Below, piece after piece: positions 53,582 to 64,000 of a stretch of 64,000 nt of DNA. Numbering within the stretch: position 1 is the stretch's first letter; each line of letters opens with the position of its first letter. Position numbers and translations under genes: made by a program. The notes under the pieces were generated by a model. The model was not told the DNA's origin. It saw only the letters and a list, made by a program, of their open reading frames with translations, and made no database searches. Origin of the DNA: Adiantum capillus-veneris (Eukaryota > Streptophyta > Polypodiopsida > Polypodiales > Pteridaceae); the NCBI GenBank assembly GCA_014529385.2, contig CM043946.1, positions 15,955,077 to 16,019,076 of the forward strand, written 5' to 3'.

Positions 53582-54460
53582 TTATGGCACCAAAGCATAT
53601 GCCAAACAACCAAAACAACGCATGTGCTCAATAGAAGGCCTTCTATGCCATGCTTCATATGGAGTAATAGACTGCAAAGCTTTCCTAGGACACCTGCTAA
53701 GTACATAAGTGGCACACATGATGGCCTCAAGCCAAAAAGAACGCGGCAAAGCTTGACTTTTACCCATACATAGTGCCATTTCCGTAAGTGACCTGCTTTT
53801 CCTCTCAGCAACACCATTTTGTTGAGGCTTATAAGGCACTATAGATTGGTGTTTTATCCCTTGACTAGCCAGAAATGCATGAAATTTATGCGACATATAC
53901 TTCCCCCCTCGATCGGAACGGAGGATGCCCATAGTACATTTCGATACATTTTCATCCATAGCCAGAAATTGTTTGAAGCACATAAAAACTTAGAACTTTG
54001 CTTTAAGCAGAAATACCCATGCATGCCTGGAGTAATCATCAATGGAAGTCACGAAGTAAAGGTAATTGCCCAATGACAGAGTTTGCATGGGCCCACAAAC
54101 ATCACTATGCACAAGTTGCAACCTGCATGTGGCACTAACTAAACCATCCTTTGGAAACTTAGAATGCTGCATTTTACCCAAAATACAGCCTTCACAAACA
54201 TGTTTGACCGGTACAAGAGGCAGCAAAGAAGCAACCATATCAGATTTCTGCAAACGCAGCAAACTGGCAAAATTCAGATGACCAAAACATGCATGCCAAA
54301 GTTTTGCATCTGAAATAGCCCTTGAATCTGCAACTACGTTTGCAAAGTTTTGTCCACAGTATTCATACAAAGTGAGCTTATACAGCCCACGGCACAGAAT
54401 CCCAGATGCAACAATTTTATCACCAAAATTGAGATCATGACTTGTACATCTGTCATCCAC
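53582..54460 (-). pseudogene. Copia GAG-pre-integrase and integrase
   Basis: ISDAKLWHACFGHLNFASLL and CEGCILGKMQHSKFP form the zinc-binding HHCC part; LQLVHSDVCGPM (first Asp), FVTSIDDYSRHAWVF, GILRSDRGGKYMSHKF (second Asp) and NGVAERKSRSLTEMA (Glu) form the complete D,D-35-E core; AYVLSRCPRKALQSITPYEA follows. One stop at 53990 and another at 53582 in an otherwise single frame. Mutationally light compared with the RT part. Confidence 0.88.
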
Positions 54461-54468
54461 AAATTTGA

Positions 54469-54816
54469 CTACAAGTCCAAGTCTAGCAAGTGCAGATACA
54501 AATCAAAGATTCTTCTTGATCCTAGGTACATAAAGTGCATCAACAAGTGTGAAAGAACTGGCATTTGCAGCAGTAAGCACAATCTTTCCAACTCCCTGAA
54601 TAGGATAAGAGGCATTGTTGGCACAAGTGAGTGAATTCCCATGAGGGACAAACTCGAGAGAGGTGAACAATTCATGATGTGAGGTAATATGCTTTGTAGC
54701 ACCACTGTCGAAATACCATACATGTGAATCTGCAACAAGTGACATGCATGCATCATGGACAACAAGATTGTAAGTGCATTATGCACTAAAAGCCCACTCT
54801 GCATCAACATCAGCAT
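54469..54816 (-). pseudogene. Copia protease
   Basis: SHVWYFDSGATKHITSHHEL carries the copia-type active site DSGA, followed by FVPHGNSLTCAN, GVGKIVL and LVDALYVPRIKKNL, a full retropepsin core in the same frame as gag knuckle and integrase. Bounded by stops at 54779 and 54503. Confidence 0.85.
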
Positions 54817-55614
54817 TACAATCTCCTTTTACAGAAGACTCAACAATGGATTCATTTGTAGTGGAGCCAGCATTTGCAATGGAACCACCCTCTTTCTTCT
54901 TAGCCTCTTTGGCCTTCAACTTAGGACACTGCTTGATCAAGTGATTATTAGCTTTACAATAATGGCAACGCATCTTCTTTTTGCCCTTATCACCAGAATT
55001 GCCAGGTGAAGTGTTGCCAGCAGAAGCATTAGGAACAGAAGTTTTACCACTCGCAGTATAACTATAAGAAGTGGCTGCATTGATGTTACTACCCTTTCTT
55101 TGAGAAGCAATAAAAGCATGTTCAACTGCACGCTGCCTAGTCCTGTTTTTTTTGGAAGTGACTCTTGCACCAGCAATGTGCATAATGCAACAAACTTGAC
55201 AACTTCAAGATTTCCTTGGGTCATAAGTCTCCAAGTACTAGCAAAAGTCTGATAAGAATCTAGTAAGGCATCAAGAACAGTTTGCACAAGGGAACTGTCT
55301 GAAATGACTTCACCTGCAGAAATAAGTTGCTCATTGATATCCTTGTCACCAGCAAGAAAAGTGTCCATATCATCTTCCTCATGCATAATCTTCGACTCTA
55401 GCTCTTTAGGTAGCAAAGCAATTTTAGCCTCATTGTGGCTTGCATAAAGACCTGCTAGAATATCCCAAGCCTGTTTTGCAGATTTTGCTGAACGCATGTG
55501 AGGAACAATGGTGCGCTTCACAAACAACGCAATCAATGCATGAGCCTGCGCATCCTTTACATCCCAATGAGCTTGTTCTACCATAGGCAAAACAACTCTA
55601 ATCGCAGCAGTCCT
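54779..55614 (-). pseudogene. Copia gag with CCHC knuckle, N-terminus missing
   Basis: Reads AHALIALFVKRTIVPHMRSA, AKQAWDILAGLYASHNEAKI, DKDINEQLISAGEVISDSSL and LLDSYQTFASTWRLMTQGNL, the typical copia gag; after a frameshift near 55150 it continues RQRAVEHAFIASQRKGSN and CHYCKANNHLIKQC (CX2CX4HX4C). The conserved gag start (Lys-Leu-x-Gly-x-Asn-Tyr) is absent because the 5' LTR joins directly at mid-gag. Confidence 0.82.
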
Positions 55615-55826
55615 TGCAGAGAAACACACACAGCTTGGAGAAGACGAAGGAAGCTCAAGGCACACAATAGAGAGTGTGTTTCCTAGTGTGCAATGGAAAG
55701 ATAGATAGCCCTAGAGTGATGGGTGTATATAAAATGCACGGGGGAAAAAACCTCCTAAAGAGGGAAAAAATGCCTCGGCGGTCCTAGTGGGTTCACACAC
55801 ATCACTACCACATGTATATGGTAACA

Positions 55827-56221
55827 TTAGAGGCATTCTGAATCAAAAACGACTAAGTCAAAAACTTATTGTTGTTAATAATCACGATTTTTGCACTTGA
55901 CCTAAAGTGAGATTTGAGACCATAAATATGTGTGGTTAGGTCTTATAAACATGTCCTAGAAGTTTCGTAAGGTTTGGATTTCATTTGATGTTGTAACGGA
56001 TGTGATTTGTTTGCCGATGAGCGAGTAGCTTTTGGTGATTTTATCATTTGAGTGTAACTTGAGTTAAATGCGAGTTGTTTGTTGTTTTTCAAAAGATCGA
56101 CAACCTCTTGTAGCCTCTATGCACTAGTCGAGTCAGCTTCATCCCACGGATTGACAATTATATTCGTGGTTTTCGCTACGTTTGCAATAAGATAGTAGTG
56201 AGGTTAGACACCCGTCCCACA
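55827..56221 (+). repeat. Probable LTR end (U5) of the right-hand gypsy element
   Basis: Ends GTCCCACA at 56221, directly before a PBS-like sequence. The left limit is unknown; the copia element abuts at 55826, possibly having removed or interrupted the LTR. No partner LTR in the window. Confidence 0.35.
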
Positions 56222-56223
56222 TT

Positions 56224-56243
56224 TGATGCCACTGCCGCGGGGA
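56224..56243 (+). promoter_or_regulatory. Probable primer binding site, tRNA-Asp-like
   Basis: TGATGCCACTGCCGCGGGGA resembles TGGCGCCGTTGCCGGGGA, the tRNA-Asp complementary PBS typical of Athila/Tat-lineage plant gypsy elements, with several mismatches and one extra base. Position, just after an LTR-like CA end and upstream of a gypsy gag, supports it. Confidence 0.45.
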
Positions 56244-58276
56244 TTGAAGAGACCTAAACTAGGGAAAAACATGAGCGTCTTGTGAAGTTATCCTTTAACT
56301 TCCTCTATGATCTCATAGAGTCAAAACTTTCTTTTTAGAACCGTATAGCTTAAGATTGTCGTCTTTTGTTGTGTAGAGGTAGCTTGGAAGTAGGTTGTAC
56401 TTGCTAAGTATCTTTTAGGATTGTAGGATTAGATTAGGATTTTGAGAATGATTGATGAACGAGACAAGTCTTAAGATCAAGGCTCAAAAAACCATAAAAA
56501 ACAAGAAAACGAGCGTTTGTGGACACTTTCCAAAACCCCATTGCAGTAGAACCTAGGAGTAGGGTAAGTAGAATCCGAGGTGGAATCTTAGAACACTACT
56601 CTCTCCAAAAGAATCAATTGTGAGTGTTTATATGAAGTTGCAGAATTTTAGATCTACGGCTAGAAATAGCACCAAAAGGTTGTCAACCACTCAATCCAAC
56701 TGGGAGGTATGCTGTATGAACTAGTGGGTAAGCTCAAGGATGCATTGAGGTAAAAACTTCAAGAGTTTGCAAAAACTCAAATTATTTACTTTTTCTTGAT
56801 ATTTTAGGCCAAATTAAGTTTTGACTTGACTCAAGGGCTTAAAATAGCTCATGAAAAGTCTGTCCAGTGAAAAAGATCAAAAAAGTGTTCATTTTAGGCA
56901 TAAAGTAAATAATCACAATTATTTACTTTCAGCTTAAAATAGACCAAGGTTGATACCAAAGACTCTCTGCATGTGTACAAATGACTTTTGTAAAGGCCCA
57001 TGGAATTTGGATCACCAAACTGACCAAAAACTTGATAAAAACTGAATTCTGTACTGACTTTCGAGAACTTGAGTGTAAACTGGGAAACTTTTATTCAAAC
57101 AAAGTGAAACTTGACTCATAGGCTTATATTGATGTGATAAACAAGTGTACATGCTCAGTTGACCAAAAAGATGTAAAAACTTGCAAAAAATAAATAATCG
57201 TAATTATTTACATTTATCATTTTTTTAACTTTTTTTACCAATTAAGCATACCACTAGTTTTAGCATGTTATACTAAGCCCACAAATCAAATTTGGTAAGA
57301 TTTGGATCATTGGATTGAAAATTGTAGCCAAAACTTGCAAACTTAGTCTGCAAACACAAAACTGTTGACCATTTGAAAAAAAATTATCCAAACTTGATGA
57401 GACTTGGCTAGGGAGCTCAAGTTAAGCTGCTTAACAAATCTATGTAGACATTGTGCAAAAAAAGTGCACAAGAATAGCAAGAATAAGTAATCACGATTAT
57501 TTACATCTGTTATAAAATTGGACATTTTTGCACATTTGAGTATACCACAAGGTCAAGCATATCAAGTAGACTACAGAAATCAATTTTGATGAAATTTGGA
57601 TCACAAAAGTGAGACTTAAGCCAGATTCTTGAAAACTGAGTCTGCAGATACGAAACAGTTGATAACTTGAACAAATTTTGTCCAAACTTAGTAAAACTAG
57701 TCCAGAGACCTTAACAAGTTGCATACTTGGCAAATCAAGCCACAAAGTGCAAAAATCTAAGAAAAGTAAATAATTGCGATTATTTACTACTGATACATAG
57801 AGACAGACTTTTTGACTTTTAAACTTTTACAATGTTATACCAATATAATACAAGGCCACCGGCTCAATTGTTGACTCATATAGCTCGATTTGAAGTTATA
57901 CACATAGACCACTCACAATAGTTATCAAAAATTGTAAAGTCTTTGTGAAAGAATAGCTAACTTGATTAAAACTGATACAGGAATCAGGTTGCAGACAAGG
58001 ACTTGAAAGCTTGATAGAAGTTGCAATCAAGTCAAGTGGAAGAAGCTGACAACAAGTCAGTCCGTCGGATTGACAACAAGTCAATTCGACGATAAGTACT
58101 CTATCCAAGGCTTTACAAGTCTATATGAACCTTACATATGGTCGTATACTAGCAAATCAAGGCATATTTGGAGAGACCGCTAGTAGAGTATCCACCGAAG
58201 AGAGTGTGAATCAAGGCGATCACTTGCACACTATATTTGAAGAAGTCTCAGACACTTTTCAGAATCAACATCTGAA
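56244..58276 (+). other. Long leader with a degenerate ~285-bp tandem repeat
   Basis: TAAATAATCACAATTATTTA and relatives recur at about 56905, 57191, 57484 and 57766 (spacing 280-293), with a partial copy near 56785. Between them recur GTCTGCARAYACRAAAC, TTTTGACCA/TTGACCATTTG and CAAATCAA...AAGTGCA blocks. The unit contains the inverted repeat AATAATCxxGATTATT. No coding frame. This is the untranslated leader of the gypsy element. Confidence 0.65.
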
Positions 58277-59248
58277 ATGTCTTCCTATTCAACTCATTTA
58301 GAAACCGGAACGACAGTGCGATATAAGCACATACTCTCTTTTTATAAGACTAATCGCCATGGAGCTCAGGTTTACTTGGATCCTAATAAAGAGTATGCCA
58401 CTCGCACTGATGACCAGGACATAGAGTTTGAAGAGGAAATCATGGCAAACAAACAACGAGAAATGTACATGGATAAAAATGGAACTCATTATTTACAAGT
58501 TGAAAACCCTTACGTGATAGACAAATGGGGGTTAGAACTAAATATCATAATTCAAGATATGACAGCAAAAGAAGGACCACTAACTTTAGAAATTGAGGGA
58601 TACGATCAAGTTGGTTTGAAGACTTTGAAACGGCTTAGCAGGGATAATCCTAGGATTGGAGTCTATTGTTGGAAGGATAGAAATGTCAAAGATCTTCTAT
58701 GGACTTCTCCTGCCAAATTAGGACAATTAACGTCCATGAAGATCATCTATCTCTTCAAAATCAAAGACAAGGGTTCAACAGATCTACCAACCTACCTATT
58801 TAGGGATTGTTATAACAATAACTTTGTTATGATGACTCCCGAGGAGGTGGAACAAACCAAGTACCAAGGGTACTCCATAAGGGATTGGATATTGGACCAA
58901 GGACCAGAAACTATTTCAAGACATGAACTTCACAAGAGATCTTTTGAAAGCAATGTTAAGAAACCAGAAACTACCTCATCACGAAGAAAACCAGGTGACA
59001 CTAAAGCCAGTCCAGGGCTACATGACTCACTATTTCTAACAGACTGGTTTGAAGGACTCGGAACAGAACCAATTGCCAGGAGACCGGGAGTTGAACCAAA
59101 TAGACGTGTCAAACCAGCTGATTTTCAAAAACGAGTCAAAAAATACAGTGGATCTGGGGATCCATATGACCACTTAGCAAGATTTAAGCAAGTGTTAAGA
59201 GCAGAACGTATATTTGATTTTCATACTCAATTCAGGGGTTTGGAATGA
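58277..59248 (+). pseudogene. Gypsy gag N-terminal part, capsid truncated
   Basis: A 323-codon frame starting MSSYSTHLETGTTVRYKHIL. Residues 1-270 are a large hydrophilic N-terminal extension without recognised domain. RRVKPADFQKRVKKYSGSGD with PYDHLARFKQVLRAERIFDF (residues about 280-320) is the beginning of the gypsy capsid domain; it ends at FRGLE with most of the capsid missing, so gag is internally deleted here. Confidence 0.7.
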
Positions 59249-59878
59249 CCTCAACCCGTGTTGGGGTCATCAATCTCCATATCCTGGACATAATGTAGTA
59301 CCTGTAAAGTACATGCATTTAGAGGGAGTCATAGATGAACAAGCACTAGTGCCTATTACACCCTATGTTGAGCCTAGTCCATCTACAGTAATGGTAGAAG
59401 AAGATTGTATAATTCACATTCACCACCAATGGAAGAACCCGTGACTTATACTACACCAGAGCTTGCACCAATGTATTATTTAGCTAATCAAGGTGTTAGA
59501 CCTCCGATGGTAAGACCCATGATTAAGCCAAGAACTAAAAACTGTCATAATTGTGATGCAGATGATCATTGGAAAAATGAATGCCTAGAGCCTAACAAGA
59601 ACATTAAGCCAATTGAAGCTTATTGCATGCAATGTTGCAAAAAGGGAGGATACTTCCTTGAAGATTGTCCAAAAAATCCTTTAAATAAGGGTAAAACAGT
59701 AATGAAGATAGTCCAAGTGATACCTAGTAGCTTATCCAAGAGTGAATCGATTGTTCCAATCAAGGTAATCACCAGAGGCCAGGCTAAGAAAAAGAAACAT
59801 AACTCCTCTGATGATTCGGAGAATACTAAAATTTTCTCTCAAAAGACCAAAAGAAGGAGAAGCAAAGGTATGAGATGA
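59214..59878 (+). pseudogene. Gypsy gag C-terminal part with two zinc knuckles
   Basis: Two overlapping frames. The second (59405-59878) has CHNCDADDHWKNEC (CX2CX4HX4C) and CMQCCKKGGYFLEDC, a second knuckle in which the His is replaced (CX2CX4-Gly-X4C), then a Lys-rich tail with VITRGQAKKKKH. Such double knuckles bind element RNA. Confidence 0.7.
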
Positions 59879-60461
59879 GAAAACAGAAACAAAGGGTTGA
59901 ACTCGAGGAGAAAGCAAAGAAACTATTCCAGGAAAAGGTGAAAGAAACTGGAAGTGAAATCAAGGAAACCACTGTGAAATCTGGAGGATCAATTTTGGTA
60001 GACAAAATTTTTGAGCCTATTAATGCAACCTTCGAAGCTTACCAAGCGGGACTTAAAGTAGGCCAAAACATGGAAAACAAATGGAAAAACTATCCTTCTC
60101 CAGATATGTAAGCAGCTAAGCTTGAAGCTTATCAAATTTGGTAAGAATTACTCAAGAGATGTTGGAAAACCAAAAACCCATGCTTGAGAGTATGGAAAAA
60201 CGTGAAGAGCTTGTGGTAGGAACCAATAAAGAAAAATCCGAAGTGGTAGTAGAACCCCACCTTGAAACAAAAGAGCCAGAACTTATAGTGCCTGATAGCA
60301 AAGATGCCTTCGACAGAATTCCATTCGTAGAAGAAGACTGGCCAGGACACTTTTGGAGAAAATTTAGAGAGATTAATGATGGGAGTCTAACTCTGAAGTT
60401 AGCTCCTATAGAGGAAGTTTGGTTAGACAATCTACCTCCTGATTTGGATATGGATGTATAA
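59875..60461 (+). pseudogene. Gag-pol spacer
   Basis: Short frames 59875-60111 and 60138-60461, charged and helical (EEKAKKLFQEKVKETGSEIK), no known domain; FVEEDWPGHFWRKFREINDG and VWLDNLPPDLDMDV at the end look conserved-like but I do not recognise them. Followed by unassigned sequence to 60750. Confidence 0.4.
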
Positions 60462-60749
60462 TCCTTATATGGGGATTGCGGATCTAAAGCTTCAGGAATG
60501 TCTAAACCATTGACTTTGAAACACTACCCTCTTACTTAGAAGATAACGAAGATGAATCCATAGTGTGTAAAACCACTCAGATAAAGAGAGCGCAACAAAC
60601 CCTAGAAGTAGACAACATCCATTCAATCATGTCTACACACATTCACTGCACTCTTACTTTAGGAGAACTGTTAAAAATCATACCATATATGGAACGACCT
60701 ACAGAAAACTCTAGAGAGGATGGGAATAATATGACTAATCACAAAAAAT

Positions 60750-61235
60750 TTGGCAAAATTGAAACACGAACGGGATAACAAAGAGATTAGATATGTTCCA
60801 ATGAACAAAGTCGGAGAATACTACAAAGGGGAAGAAGGAAACACAACCCTTCCAGTCACATATACTGATATCAAAACCATGGCAATACTGGATAGTGCGG
60901 CAAGCATAGCCATAGCCACGAAAGCAGTATGGGAATCCTGGGGGCAAAAAGCCATTAGACAAACTCAAATGAAATTGCAATTGGCTGATGGACACATCGA
61001 AAGACCCTTAGGACTGCTCAAAAAAGTGATAGTTAATTCATGTGGATTGATTATCAACACACTTTTGCAATAGTGGACTTTGGAAAGAAAATTTTGAAAT
61101 CATCTTGGGAAGACCTTTCATGCAACAAGTACAACTTATCCAGGATTGGGAAAACAATTATCTGTACTTGAAGCAAGTGGGATCAATAACAAGGGTTAAT
61201 CTAAAAGATCACACTTATCAAGATGTCATAAAAAT
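60750..61235 (+). pseudogene. Gypsy protease
   Basis: TYTDIKTMAILDSAASIAIA carries the aspartic protease active site as DSA rather than DSG/DTG, followed by LQLADGHIERPLGLLKKVIV (flap region). After a stop near 61072 another frame continues GKKILKSSWEDLSCNK-like sequence with EIILGRPFMQQVQLIQDWEN, the protease end. Typical of Athila/Tat-type elements. Confidence 0.65.
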
Positions 61236-62300
61236 GCCCGCATAAGAATTTGATTCACTCTCTTCGGTTGAAACTAAGCTTCCATCTTGGTTGAACAAAG
61301 ATACACCTATTTGGATGTGCGGAGCCTCAGAAAACGGGAGCTTAAAACGAGAAGAATGTATCTTAGAAAGGGATTGCACATATGAAGCTTATGTACCTGA
61401 ACCCTTCCAAAGCATTTGTTTGAGCCATTTGAATGGACTCAAAGTTTGGCAACAATGGATGCATGTGTAAATACGTCTATGTCTACTCAATTTTGCAATG
61501 AGGACGGCTATGACATAATTTCCATACAGATGATCTCAACCTTGCACACGGAAGACAAAATTCAAGAATCCAAGGACTTGATGATAGCTCAACAAGTCTT
61601 TTCAGACCTCTACTATGATGCAACAGATGAGTTAGAAGAACATTCAGCTACCTCAGATGATTCGGGGTCAGAAAAAGAACGTGTGAGAGCTAAGTTACTC
61701 ATGAAAGGAGGAGAGGAAAAGTTTTTTGACTTTCCAAACTAGAAACCAAGAAGACAAAAATGGTATACAAGAAAAAAAGGCACAAGAAACTTGAAAGCTA
61801 GACCTATGCCATCAGTCTCCAGTAGAACACAATTTTTTATGCAGATAGATGCACATGATTGTGTCAAGGACAAAATCACTAGTAGATATCCTTTAAACAA
61901 AAAGCAAAAAGTATCGAAAACATTGAAAAGAACGAGAAAGGAAACTCAAGCAAAACCTAAATACCAGGACAAGGATTCAACCATGACACGAGTTGAACGG
62001 AGAAAGAAATATCAAGAGTTGAAAAGCTCTAAAGGAGATATATACAACTGAAATGGAAACCATTGAGGAGCAAGGTAAAGATGTAATGAGTGTTCCATCC
62101 CATTACAAGAAATATACTCTCCAGAACCAAAGAATCATAGTCGAACAACATGTCAGGGAACTACGAAAAAAGGGGGAGTTCTACGAAAGACCTGAAAAGG
62201 CAAAAAAGATAGATCTGGGTGAACCGGGAGAAGAGCCTAGACCTGCCTACATTGCAAATGACCTGACGAAAGAAGAAGAAGAGCTCTTGTTAGGTTTACT
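61236..62300 (+). pseudogene. Protease-RT linker of the gypsy element
   Basis: Frames 61416-61742, 61791-62051 and 62053-62307 in succession. Acidic and basic low-complexity parts, then NQRIIVEQHVRELRKKGEFY and AYIANDLTKEEEELLLGLLK leading directly into RT (YRDIFAWFYKGLKG). No catalytic motif; corresponds to the region preceding RT in related elements. Confidence 0.5.
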
Positions 62301-62307
62301 GAAATAA

Positions 62308-62845
62308 TACCGAGATATCTTTGCTTGGTTTTATAAGGGTCTCAAGGGTGTTGATCCAAAAATCTGTAAACATACCATACCCATGAGAGATGATGCAAAA
62401 CCAAGCACACAAAGTCCATACACTTATAATGAAACATTTTCCAGGAAGATCAAAGAGAGATAGAAAAGCTAAAGGAGGTCGAATTCATCTATGAAATTGA
62501 ACACACAGATTGGGTGTCTCCAATTGTGGTAGTCCCCAAGAAAAATGAAAAATTAAGGGTGTGTGTCAATCTCAAGAAAGTGAATGCAACTACCATCATA
62601 GACAACTTTCCTCTTCCAATCATCGAGCATGTTATAGAACGAGTTACAGGAAAAGAAGCTTACAGCTTTTTAGATGGCTTTTCAGGATACAATAACCTTT
62701 GGTTGACCCCAAAGATCATCATAAAACTGCCTTTGCAACTGAATGGGGTATTTTTGCCTATCGTGTCATGCCTTTTGGGTTAACTAATGCTCCTGTCACC
62801 TTCCAAAGATTGTCGAGCCACACTTTTAAAGAATATCTTTAGTTG
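62308..62845 (+). pseudogene. Gypsy reverse transcriptase, N-terminal half only
   Basis: YRDIFAWFYKGLKGVDPKIC, KLKEVEFIYEIEHTDWVSPI, VVVPKKNEKLRVCVNLKKVN, FPLPIIEHVIERV and YSFLDGFSGYNN are RT blocks 1-4; AYRVMPFGLTNAPVTFQRL follows after a frameshift near 62750. The next block, which should hold the catalytic Tyr-x-Asp-Asp, is absent: sequence jumps from SSHTFKEYL to an RNase H tail. Confidence 0.8.
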
Positions 62846-63105
62846 TGAAAAAGGGCACCACTCATCAAAGAGCAGATCATTTGTCAAGGATTGTTTTAGG
62901 AGAACCACCAAAGGGAGTATATGATGATCTACCAGATGCATATTTGTTCTCCATGGAAATGATACCTCGATGGTCGAAAAACATGGTATCATTGATGACC
63001 ATAGCTCAGGTGGATTCGCAAATACCACTTTCTATTACAACTAGATTAATTGAGCAATTGCCTATGTATCAATTACTAGTTGGAAGGTTGTACAAAAGAA
63101 ATTGA
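62845..63105 (+). pseudogene. RNase H C-terminal tail
   Basis: KKGTTHQRADHLSRIVLGEP is the conserved end of gypsy RNase H (the adjacent N-A/R-A-D-x-L-S-R motif), then a linker to integrase (PDAYLFSMEMIPRW). The RNase H catalytic body upstream is deleted. Confidence 0.7.
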
Positions 63106-63490
63106 GATTGGAATATTGATTTTATGCATTAATCCTGAGGAGAAAACCCAATACCTAAGTCAAGCACATATTACCATAGTAGGACTTCACTTTGCGGAAG
63201 ACCAAACTATGCGACGAATCTTGAGACTTGGAGTATTTTGGTCAACTATGAGGAGGGATGCTCACTTATTTGTAAAACAATGTCCTCAATGTCATAAACA
63301 AGCACCCATATCCCATGTGACATTGTTTCAAATATCACTTGTTCCTAAGCGGAGTAACTATCTAGTTACTTACTCATCAAGTCAAACATTTCCTGAGGAT
63401 ATGAGTAAACACCTTCAAAGAGAAATTGAAATTGAAGTAAGAGACTATGCTCTTATTGGAAACCAATTGTATCAGGTATCGGAGAGGTGA
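63080..63490 (+). pseudogene. Integrase zinc-binding domain, first copy
   Basis: AHITIVGLHFAEDQTMRRIL to LGVFWSTMRRDAHLFVKQCP and QC: a complete HX6H...CX2C integrase zinc finger (His at about 63165 and 63186, Cys at 63281 and 63290). After it comes SNYLVTYSSSQTFPEDMSKH and REIEIEVRDYALIGNQLYQV, the usual lead-in to a second such domain. Confidence 0.75.
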
Positions 63491-63500
63491 GGAATAACAT

Positions 63501-64000
63501 TTGCTTCTTTCTACAAATGAAGACGAATATATTCCCATTATAGAACAAGCACATATTGGATTAGATGGAGGTCACTTTTCTAGTGAAACCACCGCAAAAG
63601 CAATCTTAATGGCAGGCATATGGTGGCCAACACTTTTTGCAGATGCCAAGGAATATGTTCAAAAGTGTGATGTATGTCAACTAGCTAAAATGCCAACCCG
63701 TGTAGATAGCATGCCCTTAAGACCAATGATGGGGGCTAGAGCTTTTGCAAAATGAGGTATAGACTTTTTTGGGCCAATACAACCATCTGCTTATAGAACC
63801 CAAGCTCAATATATCATTGTAGCTACGGACTATTTGACTAAGTGGACAAAGGCTAACGCTAGTCAAAAGAATGATGCCAGAACCACAACCGCATTCTTAT
63901 ATGAGTATATGTTCACAAGATATGGATTGCCAATAGAAATTGTCAATGATAGGGGAACTCATTTCCTCAATGAGGTAATTGAGTATCTACTTAATGAGTT
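63501..64000 (+). pseudogene. Integrase zinc-binding domain (second copy) and catalytic core
   Basis: EQAHIGLDGGHFSSETTAKA, MAGIWWPTLFADAKEYVQKC and DVC form a second complete HX6H...CX2C finger. After an in-frame TGA at 63752-63754 (expected Trp) the core follows: GIDFFGPIQPSAYRTQAQYI, VATDYLTKWTKA (first Asp region), GLPIEIVNDRGTHFLNEVIE (second Asp region). The sequence leaves the window before the catalytic Glu. Confidence 0.82.

Larger units (their letters stand above)
51703..55826 (-). mobile_element. Ty1/copia retrotransposon with paired LTRs, decayed
   Basis: LTRs at 51703-51913 and 55615-55826, about 90 percent alike, both from TGCAGAGAAACACACA to TATATGGTAACA on the plus strand. 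On the minus strand AGGGGGGATT (plus 51914-51923) is the polypurine tract preceding the 3' LTR. Interior order is copia: gag, CCHC, protease, integrase, RT. The 5' LTR abuts gag without PBS or leader, and RNase H is not evident. Stops and frameshifts throughout pol. Confidence 0.9.
56223..64000 (+). mobile_element. Ty3/gypsy element (Athila/Tat-like), 3' end off window
   Basis: Order: PBS-like site, long repeat-bearing leader, gag, zinc knuckles, protease, RT N-terminal half, RNase H tail, integrase zinc-binding domain twice, integrase core. Each part is in a different frame or separated by stops. RT palm second half and RNase H body are deleted near 62840. It continues past the right edge inside the integrase core. 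Confidence 0.82.

Overview
The window is nuclear DNA of a land plant with a large, repeat-rich genome. The one host gene I can assign is a chloroplast lumenal DegP/HtrA protease of the DEGP1 type, split by canonical GT-AG introns. The rest is plant-type mobile DNA: Ty1/copia and Ty3/gypsy LTR elements, a LINE, two En/Spm (CACTA) DNA transposons and small Helitron-like elements. Multi-kilobase introns, nested decayed retroelements and long GA/GT/G tracts fit a fern- or gymnosperm-like genome, but the species cannot be fixed from this sequence.

Layout. 1-2.4 kb: gypsy gag-protease remnant with its 3' LTR. 2.4-4.6 kb: decayed copia IN-RT remnant carrying a palindromic duplication. 4.6-12.4 kb: nest of one gypsy family (four LTR copies, one with PBS, gag and a broken protease). 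12.4-13.7 kb: small tandem repeats. 13.8-18.9 kb: minus-strand LINE with an open ORF1 and a frameshifted ORF2. 19.5-28.1 kb: minus-strand DEGP1, five exons covering transit peptide and full protease domain; the PDZ exons are not in the window. Its 7-kb first intron holds a nested minus-strand copia-like element with target-site duplication, a second LTR and duplications. 28.2-29.8 kb: chain of short Helitron-like elements, each with a GA microsatellite before a terminal hairpin and CTAG, starting about 125 bp upstream of the DEGP1 start codon.

31.1-38.0 kb: CACTA element 1 (TIR CACTACAAGAGG, TSD TTT) with an internally deleted TNP2-like transposase gene, an intact three-exon accessory gene and a captured heavy-metal-associated (HIPP-like) host gene copy. 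40.4-49.1 kb: CACTA element 2 (minus strand, TSD AAA) with a decayed but more complete transposase, a paralogous accessory gene, a long TAACCTA-type repeat field and a LINE RT fragment. 51.7-55.8 kb: minus-strand copia element with paired LTRs. 56.2-64 kb: Ty3/gypsy element with a tRNA-Asp-like PBS, a long repeat-bearing leader, gag, protease, a deleted RT/RNase H and two successive integrase zinc-binding domains, running off the right edge.

The host gene and CACTA element 1's accessory gene are the only multi-exon reading frames that look undamaged. Nearly all retroelement frames carry stops, frameshifts or deletions.
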